From contig NW_004440095.1 of NCBI RefSeq assembly GCF_000330505.1, positions 177,386 to 241,385 on the forward strand: DNA of 64,000 nt, given 5' to 3'. The translations under genes and the position numbers were made by a program. The notes beneath the pieces were generated by a model. That model saw only the letters and a program-made list of their open reading frames with translations. It was not told where the DNA came from and searched no databases. Below, piece after piece: positions 29,303 to 39,864 of the stretch. Numbering within the stretch: position 1 is the first letter of the stretch; each line of letters opens with the position of its first letter. The stretch is from Entamoeba invadens IP1 (Eukaryota > Evosea > Mastigamoebida > Endamoebidae).

Positions 29303-31320
29303 ATGATTGCTACACAAAAGGCAGACCACAAACTCCTCGACGAAACTCTGATGTTCTGGGAGAAACAAACGAAGTTTGTCAAAAACTTGGACGCGGGATT
29401 GACAAAGATAGTCAACACGATGACAAAACATGGAAACTACTTGGAGGACTTCATCGTCTCCATAAACCCCAAACCGGTGAATATTGGTTTGTTATTTTTA
29501 AACCTTCTATTAAGCGTGTTTTAGAGAGAAACAATGTATTTGTATTTTGTTTTACATGCCAAACAATAAAAGTCTCAAATCGATTTTGTTGTATAAAATG
29601 AGATCATAACAGTTATGCATTTGAGTAATATGTGAAACACTTTTAATGTCTTGTTTCGGGATTTGTACTTTGATTCTTTGTTGTTCATCATCGAGAAACT
29701 TCAACTTTGGACTTTTTCCTTATTCGGTAAACTAACTCGTAGACGTCCCATCACTGATTACCATCGTGAATGGTCTTCGCAGTGTCTGCGACACATTCAA
29801 CATGATGGAAAGACAAGTCACCGATGTGTTGATGGAACCGACGAAGAAAATCAACATGTATCTGGACTCAATGAAAAAGCCAATCAAAGACGCAAAGAAG
29901 AACGAAGTGAATGAGATGACGGCAATACAGACACACAAAATTGGTGAGTACCTCAGAGTGCAAACTCCCATGTTGTTTTTGGATATGTTCCGAATATTTA
30001 ACTCACACTACCTGCTCGGATTAAATTACTTGCCGAATATCACACCGTTCCAGGAGATATATAACAAGGCGGTCGCCGTTTGTTCTTTTATTTCTTTTTA
30101 CCGCGTTGAATGTACAATGAGTGAATAAAATTGAGAAATAGAAATCAAACAGTGAAACTCCCGCGCCAGAAAAGAATATTATATATCACCAACCACTTAT
30201 CAGTATATTAGCTGCGGAAGGTAGAACAACGAAACAAATTCCTAAAGCACTTGAAGACATCATCAGCATTTTGTACGTCAAAGGTTGTTACACAAATGGG
30301 ATTTTCAGAGAAAATTCGTTGGCAAACAAAGAGCAAGTCGAAAAGCTTGCACTGAGTATCTCGTTCATTAACTTCGAGCAACAGCCGCCTGAGGTTACAG
30401 CCGCCGTCTTGAAGTCGTATCTCCGCAACATGGTCGAGTCGGTCATTGACAACAACACAACACAAACACTTCTCGAGACGTGGAACGGCGCAGCAATCAG
30501 CAAGTTTGGTATCAAGGAGAAGACGCTTGGCGCAAACGCGTTGATTCATTCTCTTCCCGCTGCTCATCTCTCTTTGTTCAAGGGGTTAATGAAGCTTGCT
30601 TTTAAAATCACGATGTACAAGGACATCAACATGATGGACGCGAAAAACCTTGCTGTCTGTCTTGCTCCTTGTATCATCAGGACTGCAACCAACTCATTTG
30701 AGACTGTGCAAATTGTCATCGCGTTCCTGATCTTCGTTATCGACAACTACCCAACACTTTTCCCAGATGATGTTGATTCGGGGATTTATAGGCGGACACA
30801 GTGCTTGGATTTCTTGTCAACAAGTCCAACCTTCCTCTCTTCTATGAATGAAGATTACCCACAAAGTAAGGGATTTATTAACAAAACTCTTCACAAGAAA
30901 AAGGCTTCAACTTCTTTGGAAACGTCCCCCAGAAACTCCGCCCAAATACCTCCCCTTTCCGTTGCCCAATCATTCTCTCAATCTCACCAAAATCTCAACC
31001 TCTCTCGTCAAACCCTTGCCGGAACGAAAGTGTCTCCAATAGTTCAGGAATTAACAACACGTAAAGCGCTCAACCCCGTCTCTGCGTCTCGGGCACAGAC
31101 AATGAAAAACCCAAAGTCATTACAAAACTCTCCACGTGTACAACAAGAAAACCAAATAAAAAGCCAAAAACCTTCGCTCCCCACTAGGCCAAAGCCACAA
31201 ACCCCAACCAAACCAGTGCAAACACAACAAACTATGCAAGACGAAAAAACTACTTCGGCCGGATCCCCACGACAAAATGTCTCTTCCTTAGCCAGAAAAT
31301 TTGCTCAACAAACAAACTAA
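29303..31320 (+). CDS. RhoGAP protein with N-terminal helical (BAR-like) region, three exons
   Basis: GTPase-activating protein for Rho/Rac GTPases, reconstructed from three exons. Exon 1 is 29303-29486. Intron 1 is 29487-29742 (256 nt, GTTTGTT...CGTAG). Exon 2 is 29743-30077. Intron 2 is 30078-30141 (64 nt, GTTTGTT...AATAG). Exon 3 is 30142-31320. The product is 565 residues. Residues 1-173 are helical with heptad-like spacing (FWEKQTKFVKNLDAGLTKIV; MYLDSMKKPIKDAKKNEV), resembling a BAR or F-BAR membrane-curving domain. The RhoGAP domain follows, with arginine finger R229 in TNGIFRENS, then VLKSYLRNM and MDAKNLAVCLAPCII. The C-terminal 180 residues are Pro/Ser/Gln-rich. Intron 1 is long for this genome and is the least certain part. 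Confidence 0.8.
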
Positions 31321-31897
31321 GTTTTTCATAGTATTACATTTATAGTTTTTTTATAGTTTTTTGTAATTTAATTGTATCACAAATTATTTTATGGTAAATT
31401 TTACTTGATTTTATAGTTACAGGTTCATTCATTGTTTTAACTTTAACATATATACAATAGTTAATTTTTTTATTATAAATTAATATCCAATTTTTTAAGA
31501 TTGTTTTAAATAATTATATTATATTATTAGAATATTTTTTTTTTCATTAAAAAAAATATAATTGTACAAATTAAAATGGTTTTATTATTTGATCAAATAA
31601 TTCGAATGAATCTACATTTCAATAAAAAAAATAATACCATAATTGAAACTATAATATATGGTACAGTAACTTAATTTTCCTTTTCGAAACAAAGATTCGT
31701 TGTGAATTGGAGTATTTCTGTTAAAAAGAATCTAAAAAGTTATCCTTTATTGCTTTATATAGTAAATACAAAGATTAATGAACTATACTTTTCGAGGAAA
31801 TGGAAAAAAAAAGGAAGAAAGTAATTGGTTGGAAAGAAGGTGGTAAAAACTCGAGTTAAAAAGGAAATGAAAAAAGATTTAACTTGAAAGGAATATA
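31321..31897. other. AT-rich intergenic region
   Basis: A/T desert with long poly-T and poly-A tracts between the RhoGAP and Yak1-like genes. No gene or repeat recognised. Confidence 0.5.
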
Positions 31898-33983
31898 ATG
31901 AAAAGCACGAGTTATCACCACAGAAAAAAATATATAACAAATGAGTACCACGTCAACTATTTAGCATCGGAAGATGGTTTTTTTAAACCATTTGAAGATC
32001 AAAAGACGGAACGAGTGATTGATTTAGTTTGTTGTTTAATCCATCAAAATCAAATGAGTTGTTGTGGAACGATGAAACATTTAAGGCTGAAATAACAAGA
32101 AGGAAAGTAAAGTTCGCTTAAGCACTGTGGGGTATGTGGACGCTCTCCGGACGTGCAACCAATGCCTGGACTTCTCACGAATTAAGTCAAAACGCGTCAT
32201 CACTTCACCGCCCACCCCGGCACACAATGACGGGAAGGATAATATTAAGTATGACTACATCATCACAACTGATGAAGTGATTGGTACTGGTGTTGTGGGT
32301 GTCACCGCGTATGGGAAACGGCCTAATTCGCGCTATCGCATTTTGTCGAAATTGGGGGAAGGTGCCTTTGGACAAGTTGTGAAGTGTTACGACGAGGTCA
32401 ATAAAGTCTTTGTTGCTGTCAAAATTCTCAAAAACCGCCCCGCCTATTACAGACAAGCGATGCTTGAAATTGCTATATTACAGTTATTAAGTGAACGCTT
32501 TGATGTCGAGAACACGAGTAACACACTAAGAATGGTTGACCACTTTGTCTTCCATCACCACATTTGCATTGTAACTGAATTGCTCTCAATCAATTTGTAC
32601 GAACTGATGAAACAAAACAATTGTCGCGCCCTTTTTGTGGGTCTTGCAAGAAACATTTTGACACAGATACTCGAATCTCTCACCGTGTGTTATAAAAGCG
32701 GGATCATACACTGCGACTTGAAACCGGAAAACGTGTTGTTAGTAGATATGACAAAGAAGATCAAACTCATCGATTTTGGTTCGGCTTGCTTTGAAAATAG
32801 CACTTTATACAGTTATATCCAGTCCAGGCACTACCGATCACCAGAGGTTATATTGGGGTTGCCCTATTCAACAGCCATTGATATGTGGTCCTTTGGTTGT
32901 ATGGCTGCGGAACTCTTTGTTGGGATACCAATCTTTCCAGGAAACAGCGAGTACAACATGTTGTATAAGTGGATCAACTTTTTGGGATATCCACCAAAGA
33001 AACTACTCGATGCTGGAAAAAAGACGGAAAAATACTTCAGGAGAAAGAGACCTGCTGAGATGAAAGACAACGACGACGTCTGGATATTAAAAACGAAACG
33101 TGAGTTTGAAAGTGACAACGATGTGTATACAGAGCCGAATCGAGAGTATTTTGCATATAAAAGTCTCGAAGACATTGCGATGAAAGTTAATTTTAGGGTC
33201 AGTGCGGAGGACGAACCAAGAAAAATTGAGATGAGAAGAGCTTTTCTGGATTTCATTCAGAAGTGCCTCAGATATGACCCCGAGAGTCGAATGCGGCCCG
33301 ATCAAGCTTTGCAACATCCTTTCATCACAAAGAAGAGTCTGAGTGAATACACGATACAACCATCTGATGAACCCCTCAAAACTTTTCCGCCTGGGAGTCA
33401 ATTAAACAGCGAGGATGTATTAAATATGATTGCGCCCAATCCAGCAGCCGCAGCGAAGTTAAAGAGTATGGGGTACAACGCGACAACATATTATCAAGTG
33501 TATGCCGATGGACTCCGAAAAGGCATTGTACTCAATATACTTAACTCTAATCCGTTTGCATTAAATCCAATGACTCCTCCTTCGCTGATTCGCATTTTTC
33601 AGAAGGAAAGTCTTGAAAGATCGCCGAAGAAACTGTTAGAGATGAAAGGCGGTGAAGGTGACAAATTAGCACAGGCGCAAATTCAGTTTAAACGAATTGA
33701 GAAAAGCATGGAAGAGGATGTCGCCCAGAAAAGAGAGGGAAAAACACAGAAACTCAAAGCACCACAACCAATCGATAAACAAGGAAAGGAGGAACTTAAC
33801 AAGAAAAGAGCGACGGACGGGTGGGGCGAACAAAAGGTTGTACATGAAAATGTCGAGAAGGAGAAGAGAGAGAACAAAGAAACGTTTTTGGGATCCTATG
33901 TTGCGGGTGTTGTTGTAGAGAAGAAAGAAGACATGGGGAGCTGGAGCACTAATGTTGGCATGATCGTGCCGAGGAAGAATTGA
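31898..33983 (+). CDS. Yak1/DYRK-family dual-specificity protein kinase, two exons
   Basis: A CMGC kinase of the DYRK/Yak1 group. The long frame beginning near 32103 has no in-frame ATG before the kinase core, so an upstream exon is needed. I propose exon 1 at 31898-32026 (43 codons, starting MKSTSYHHRKKY). A GTTTGTTG donor starts at 32027, with an acceptor ending AAG at 32099 or 32102, both in frame. The product is about 669 residues. A Yak1-type block (AHNDGKDNIKYDYIITTDEV) precedes the kinase domain. The domain shows GEGAFGQVV, the DYRK-type catalytic loop HCDLKPEN (near 32709), DFG in KLIDFGSACF, and an activation loop LYSYIQSRHYRSPEV with the YxY pair. The C-tail is lysine/glutamate-rich. 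The kinase call is firm; exon 1 and its acceptor are inference. Confidence 0.85.
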
Positions 33984-34093
33984 ATTTTGGTGTATGTCTC
34001 GCGACAATTCTATAATTTTAGTTTGAAAAGTTATTTATAGAGAATTGTTAATTGAGGAAGGGAAGGGTGTAATGTATAGAGTTAGTGTTGTAT

Positions 34094-35190
34094 TTATACT
34101 GAGGATTCCCGTTGCAGTTGAGGGGATGGAGCGATTTGTTTGAGAGCGTCAGAATTTGGGGATAATTGCGTGTGTGCATCTGGAGTGATCATAATTTGTA
34201 TATCTTTTCTGTCTGTTGGGGTTTGAGAAGGAGGTGTTGATGGTACCTTTTGTGGTACGATGTCTTGCATTTCGTATTCGAGTGGTCGTTCGGGTGTAGA
34301 TCTTGTTTTTGGGATGTACGGTTTTGTTACCAAAATGAATCTACAGCCGATGATTGGGTTCATAGCCTTTGAGTTATTTAAATAATTGAATAAATTCTTT
34401 GTACTCCTTCACCACATAAGAGAGTGTTGTTGTCTAAGAAGTAACAAATAACAAACAAAGAAGAGAATAGTTATCCCCTCTAAAATTATTGGAACGAGGA
34501 AGGGGGTGATAGAACAGTTGACACCATCCGCAAATTTTGGAGATACAATCTTTGCACAAAAATCAGAACCCTTCGAGAGGAATATGATTTGGTAAGTAAT
34601 GGCGCCAATAAAGATGAGACACGTCACTCCACCAAGGATAAATAACTAGCGTTAAATAGAGTTGACATTTTCTATAAATATAATTTGGTGAACTAATAAG
34701 TAATAGTTATAAACAAACTCCAAACGAGTACGAAGCTCTCCGAAAGATAACAGCGGCGAAGAACACCGTCACGAGAGAAAAGTACGCGAATGCCAGTCCG
34801 GTGAATGTTAAGTAAGAGATTGAAGGTGGATATCCACACTGGAAACGGGTTTCTGAATTTTCTAAAATATGAATAACATTTTGAATAACATTTTTGTATT
34901 CCACAAACTGAGAGTAAAAGCGAAGGGATACGCGTTGGAAAGGTCGCCCTCCCCACATTTCAAATTGTCAGAGGACCCGCCTAAGATCTTTGGATAAGTT
35001 GGATTTAAAATTCCGTTGGAGAATAGTTTGAGTCTGAAAAGGGAAGACAAACGTTGAGAGTTTGGTCTTTGTTGTAGACCAGATTTAAAAGGGAAGTCAC
35101 CGTGAAGGCCGTGAGAGCTAATACCAAAAGGAGCAACAGGAAATAAAAAGTGAGTGTCACGACGTAACAGCACTTCTGCTGCGGCTTCAT
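34094..35190 (-). CDS. Four-span membrane protein, five exons
   Basis: Reconstructed from five small exons: 35190-35053, 34987-34909, 34861-34719, 34645-34457 and 34366-34094. The four introns are 65, 47, 73 and 90 nt, all with GTTTGT donors. Two end TAG and two end AAAG. The phases agree and give 273 residues. Four hydrophobic segments are visible: YVVTLTFYFLLLLLVLALTA (exon 1), YLTFTGLAFAYFSLVTVFFA (exon 3), LFILGGVTCLIFIGAITYQI and FLVPIILEGITILFF (exon 4). Loops 1 and 2 carry cysteines (DNLKCGEGDL, FQCGYP; DFCAK, VNCSI), suggesting an outward-facing disulfide-stabilised face. The C-terminal 85 residues are a soluble tail with many SP/TP sites. The topology recalls tetraspanins or claudins, but no CCG motif is seen, so the family is unknown. 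Exon edges with AAG acceptors are tentative. Confidence 0.6.
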
Positions 35191-36013
35191 AAGATGTGAT
35201 AGTAGTTAGAGTATTAGAGAGTTTCTGATATTTTTTTCTCTTAGAAATCCAGAAATTAAAGTAATTGTCGAGAATAAAATTGGGGTTATTATAGCATTTT
35301 TACGTCTAATATATCGGGATTTTGATACTATTTTTTCACCCAATCATTGATGTGTCTATTTTTAACTTTTTTTTATGAGCATTTTTCCTCAGATTTTGCT
35401 TTTCTTTTTATCTCTTTTTTTAATGAGAAATATACAATTAAATACCAAAGAGGGAATTTCTTTTTTATATGGTCGGAATAATTGTGAAACACTCAAATTA
35501 TGTAGTGCCTCTTTTTTCGGGGTACTAGAAGGTCATTTCAAAAAACTAAATGTCTCTCTTTTTTTGTTTGTAATTTTACTATTAATAATGGTTTTTTTAT
35601 TTATAATACCTAGTTTGTTGATCAATTGTCGAGTTGTTACTTTTTTCACATTAAAATAGTTAAAAAGGTGTTTTTACAAAACACTACTATTATCAATAGT
35701 TAAATATAGTATCCAATAAGAATACAAATGTAATAGTTTTAATTTCAGTTATAAATAGTAAAAGTATAATTGTTTTTATTATTATTAAAATAAAACTAAA
35801 ACATTTCTTCTATAGTTCATAGTTTATTATAAACTGTACAATATATATAGTACCATTAATAATAAACTTTTAGTACTTTTTAACAATAACAACTTTTTAA
35901 GTTTAGATTAGACAATAGTAAAATATATTAGAATATATTAGAAAATTATATTTATCGAAATATTCTAGTAATTTTTCTATAAAGAATGGATGATATAATT
36001 AATGAGTTAAAGA
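35191..36013. other. AT-rich intergenic region
   Basis: Holds the promoter of the four-span gene and the 3' UTR of the C2/EF-hand gene. A 94-codon plus-strand frame (35375-35659) is phenylalanine/leucine-rich because the DNA is T-rich; I do not regard it as a gene. No repeat recognised. Confidence 0.45.
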
Positions 36014-37687
36014 CTATTCTTCGAACTTGAGAGATTGGACCATTTTCTCGAATTGTTGGAAACTGACGAAATTTGTTTTATCGACGTCGTACTTTTGGAA
36101 CAAGTTTTCCAAGTCTTCGTCGTCCGTAGCGAGTCCGGTCTTTTGTGCGAAGACTTTAAATTCGTCGAACTCGATAGTTCCGCTGTGGTCCAAGTCGACG
36201 TAGTCGAAGAACAATTGAGTGATTTCTTTTGGCGTGTTATGGTTCTTTAATACATCTATAGCATCTCTTAAATTATCCAAATAGACTTTTCCGTCTTTAT
36301 TAAAGTAAGCGAAGATAAAGACGGAGAGAGTCTTTTCGACGACGGGGACAAGATATTGGATAGCCGTTCGGAATTGTGCTCTATCCAAATATCCTCTTCT
36401 TCTTCTATCAAACTTTTCAAACACTAACTCAATCTTCTCTCTCGTCTTCTCACTCTTATTCTGAGTGGACACGTCACCAAAATACTTCGACACGCCACCC
36501 ACTTTGAAAAACTCTACTTTGAGGTTTGTCGTTTTGTTAAATGCGATCACGACGGGTTCCTTGTGGATTTTGACATCGGGCACAACAAATTTTCCATCAC
36601 AGAGAAGTTTCCCGTTTTCATTGGGTTTGTTCAAGTCTTTGTTAAAAACGGAGATTGAGGCTTGAGTCCCGGGCTTAGCCTCGACGTTGAAGAAGGCGTT
36701 GAAGTCGACTTCGCCTTTATGATACAACACGGGGGAGGAGGAGAACTTTTGATTGTTGAACTCGATGATGCAACAAGGGTACATAAAGGAAGTGAAACCG
36801 ATTGAGTCGGAGATTTTCATTCGGACGATTTGGTGGCAATTTTTGATGATTTTTTTGCTTGGGATTTTTTCTTTGTCGACGTTGTTATAAACGCTGTCTA
36901 AGCATTGAACAAAAATCTCGACATAGCCCGGCGTCTTAAATGGAATTTTTTGAATAGTTTTTTCGTCTTGTAAGAAATCGGGAACTGGGAACTCGGCGAC
37001 GCAGATCTCTGTGTAATTTTTGGCCCCTTTTTGTTTGCCATAGAAGTTAAAATAAATCTTTTCATTGACCATTGCACGAATATAAATCTCATCATCAAAT
37101 TCAACAAAATTGCCGGCTGGTTTGTCACGAGCTGTTATAACACGAGAGAGGCGTTGTGGTGGTGTAGAGGTACATCCGATGTCAATTAAGTATCTCATGT
37201 CTGCTAAAGTCTTTAAATTCACGTCTTTAGGTTTTAAGACTGGAATTAAAGAGTCTAAATAACTATACACACTCCGGACTTTAACTCGAAGTAAAGTCTT
37301 TTTTTCAAAATCAAAAAGAGTGACTGATTTTTCCATAGTAGTTGATAAACACTCCGCTTTGATATATAAAAACCCTTTCATCGTATTTTGAAGGATATCA
37401 TACACCACTTCCCCTTTAGACATCGCTGGGACATTCCAATAACAATTCCCAATCGAATCATCTTTCTTCCCAAAGTCCTGGTCCATCACTTTAAAGATCA
37501 ACTGCTCCCCTATAGTCGTTATCACTTGGTAAGTCTCATTCCAGATGGGATCTAACGTCTCTTTAATTACTGAAGTTTTGAAACTCTTGTCACCTACTAC
37601 AAATTTGACGTAGGGATCTGATGTGGTGATGTCGGCAACTGGGAGATTCCTCCCACGAAGTATTGTAAGGCTTAATATGACGGACAT
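36014..37687 (-). CDS. C2-domain and EF-hand calcium-binding protein
   Basis: A 557-residue protein with an N-terminal C2 domain (about 4-115: LTILRGRNLPVADITTSDPY, then LDPIWNETYQV and VMDQDFGKKDDSIG). The aspartates of the calcium-binding loops are present, so calcium-dependent phospholipid binding is plausible. A central region of about 280 residues is not recognisable. From about residue 420 four EF-hand-like units follow: EKFDRRRRGYLDRAQF (degenerate), AYFNKDGKVYLDNL, DYVDLDHSGTIEFDEF (canonical) and QKYDVDKTNFVSFQQF (weak). The order suggests a calcium-switched membrane adaptor, but no substrate or partner can be named. The ATG at 37687 immediately precedes the C2 domain as in other Entamoeba C2 proteins. 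Confidence 0.88.
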   Translation of the reverse strand: MSVILSLTILRGRNLPVADITTSDPYVKFVVGDKSFKTSVIKETLDPIWNETYQVITTIGEQLIFKVMDQDFGKKDDSIGNCYWNVPAMSKGEVVYDILQNTMKGFLYIKAECLSTTMEKSVTLFDFEKKTLLRVKVRSVYSYLDSLIPVLKPKDVNLKTLADMRYLIDIGCTSTPPQRLSRVITARDKPAGNFVEFDDEIYIRAMVNEKIYFNFYGKQKGAKNYTEICVAEFPVPDFLQDEKTIQKIPFKTPGYVEIFVQCLDSVYNNVDKEKIPSKKIIKNCHQIVRMKISDSIGFTSFMYPCCIIEFNNQKFSSSPVLYHKGEVDFNAFFNVEAKPGTQASISVFNKDLNKPNENGKLLCDGKFVVPDVKIHKEPVVIAFNKTTNLKVEFFKVGGVSKYFGDVSTQNKSEKTREKIELVFEKFDRRRRGYLDRAQFRTAIQYLVPVVEKTLSVFIFAYFNKDGKVYLDNLRDAIDVLKNHNTPKEITQLFFDYVDLDHSGTIEFDEFKVFAQKTGLATDDEDLENLFQKYDVDKTNFVSFQQFEKMVQSLKFEE

Positions 37688-38482
37688 GTTTGGACTTTAG
37701 AGTTAAATCATTACTACACTCCCAATTTTAGAAGTTTTTAATTGCTTGTTTCGTGAGAAAACTGTTTCAAGTTGTGACGTGGAGTTCAATTATTTGGAAT
37801 GGTACCTCTTCCTTCACTCTTTTCAATAAATATAGCTTTATTTATTATAATTTTAGTATACTTGGGGATAATTGAATAACAATTTCTTTCGGTTTTTTGA
37901 CTTAAGTTTTGAAATATAAATTATGAAAAAATAAACATTTTTATTTGTTGTAGAAATTAAAAAAATAAATAATAAAGTATGTATTATATTTAATAATTTA
38001 TATTATTATTTATTCTCCAATTTATGATACAGTGAAAAAAAAATGGAATTTAATTTTTATTTCCAAGTTGGAGCCATATTTGTTATATTTTCCAACAAAA
38101 ATAGTTAAAAAATTACATCTGAAGACAATAACAAAAAATAAAAACTTTTACGTTTGAGGAATTTAAAAAAATTGTCTCTTTTTTTGTTTTTCAATAAACT
38201 TTAAAAAAATATAAAAACGTTTTTTATAGTTTTTTATTAATAATGTGTTAATTTAAAATCTATATTAACTTAATATAGTAAAATTTTAATACTTTTACTA
38301 TATTTAAAAAAGTATAAATAAATTCTAGTTTAAATGTACTCGAATACAAATTTTTAATTAAAAACAAAGTTAAAAAACAAATTAATGATATAGTATAATA
38401 AAATTATATAACTAGATTACCAAATCAATGAAAAAAATAACCTATTATAAACCTAAAAAATGAGACAAAGACAACAATCAAT
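37688..38482. other. AT-rich intergenic region
   Basis: About 0.8 kb between two minus-strand genes, mostly A/T homopolymer-like sequence. No gene, RNA or clear repeat recognised. Confidence 0.5.
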
Positions 38483-39319
38483 TCACTTTCCAAGCTTTGC
38501 GTATTTCAACCTGAGCTGTTCAAACTTTCCCTTGAGTTCCTTAACTTTATTTCCGAGTTCCAAGATTTCACGTTGTTCGCTTTCGATGATTTTAGTGACT
38601 TCAATAATTTCGGCGTCAGTGATTCCCTCTGCGCTGTTGCCGATAGGTTTTGCACGTAAGACGCTGAGGACTTCTAAGATAGACTTTTCGATGGCGGAGT
38701 TTTCGACCTTCAAACAAAACCCTTTTAACTTGTCGAGGGAGTCCTCGTCGATGATACCAATAGCCGCTAACACGGTGATAACGCGCTGGTTCAATTTGAG
38801 GGACCGGACTTTGAGTGCGTCGGTCTTGTCGAGGATTTCATTTTGGATCTGCGCGATGGCGGTCTCGATGAGGACTTCCGTGTCATCCAACTCCTTTAAA
38901 AGAGCGTCTTGTCTGTCGGACTGATACTTCTCACGCATCTCAAGTCCTCGGAAGAAGAACACGTCGATGTCCATTTTATCGGGATCAGAAACAGCTCGCG
39001 CCCCTGTTGGAAGAGGTTGTTTCTGTGACCCAGAAGTACTTGTAAGTGACCCAAAGAGGGCATTACTCCCAAAGAGACTACTTGTCCCAGATACGGGATT
39101 GTTAAAGAGGGACCCAGTTAAGCCACCACTCCCATATAACCCCCCTTGACTCGTAGTAGTAGTAGGTGTGGCGGGAAATGCTTTATTATAGTCATCTACG
39201 AATTTTCGTTCAGCATCATTCTGAAGAACTGTTAGTGTCATTTTGAACGGAGTCACTTTTTGGTTTGAATAATATTCATATAATTGGTTCAACTGAATCA
39301 CATTAGGGTCAGTTGTCAT
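38483..39319 (-). CDS. Nup54/Nup57-like nucleoporin
   Basis: A 278-residue protein that looks like a short central-channel nucleoporin. The start is the ATG at 39319 (MTTDPNVIQL); the frame extends upstream only through GTG. Residues 55-95 are a Gly/Ser/Thr-rich stretch with FG motifs (SLFGSNALFGS, F83-G84 and F89-G90). After a linker, residues 115-278 are helical with Nup54-like features: MREKYQSDRQDALLKELDDT, then LKLNQRVITVLAAIG, and a C-terminal KVKELKGKFEQLRLKYAKL coiled coil. In other eukaryotes Nup54 assembles with Nup62 and Nup58 in the transport channel. It is shorter than usual and has few FG repeats. Nup62 is the main alternative. A GAACT element lies 21 bases upstream. Confidence 0.65.
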   Translation of the reverse strand: MTTDPNVIQLNQLYEYYSNQKVTPFKMTLTVLQNDAERKFVDDYNKAFPATPTTTTSQGGLYGSGGLTGSLFNNPVSGTSSLFGSNALFGSLTSTSGSQKQPLPTGARAVSDPDKMDIDVFFFRGLEMREKYQSDRQDALLKELDDTEVLIETAIAQIQNEILDKTDALKVRSLKLNQRVITVLAAIGIIDEDSLDKLKGFCLKVENSAIEKSILEVLSVLRAKPIGNSAEGITDAEIIEVTKIIESEQREILELGNKVKELKGKFEQLRLKYAKLGK

Positions 39320-39864
39320 CGCAATCACCTTCTTTTTTGAAGTTCAAAAAATTTTGAATTTCCATTTTTTTTTAGCAGTGAAATTTTGTGTGTTTAAATT
39401 GTGTGATTTTTGTCTCGTCTTGTGAATTAGAAGAATTATCAAATTAGTTTAAAAAGAATTATTATTATAAATTATTAATAAAATTATAATTAAATAATAG
39501 TTTGTAAATGGTCAATCCTTTTTTCATAAAATATCTTATTCAAAATTATTGGCATGTTATACTTTTTTTATGTAAAAATATGTTAGATAGATGGATTGTT
39601 ATTTAAACTTTCATCTAAATGTTAAAACTCTTCAATACTATTTTAATAAAAATTAATTATAATCAAACTATACAATCAGATTGAATGAAATCAAATCAAC
39701 TAGTATTAAAGCTATTAAATTATAAAACGGTCATTAAACAATACCACACCGTCATGCATTACCGTCACACCATACAACTATATACTATTAATAAATAAAT
39801 TATAAAATAATACAACAATTGAGCAAACAAGATGTGAATTAAAAGAAACTAGAAAAAAGAAGAG
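39320..39864. other. AT-rich divergent intergenic region
   Basis: Divergent promoter region of the Nup54-like and Dbp5-like genes. Three CCGTCA/CGGTCA copies cluster at about 39728-39768 in an otherwise A/T-rich stretch; their role is unknown. Confidence 0.45.

Noticed and set aside
35375..35659. 94-codon plus-strand frame with two hydrophobic stretches
   Set aside because: Phenylalanine and leucine excess comes from T-rich DNA; no similarity or promoter element; lies where a divergent promoter is expected.
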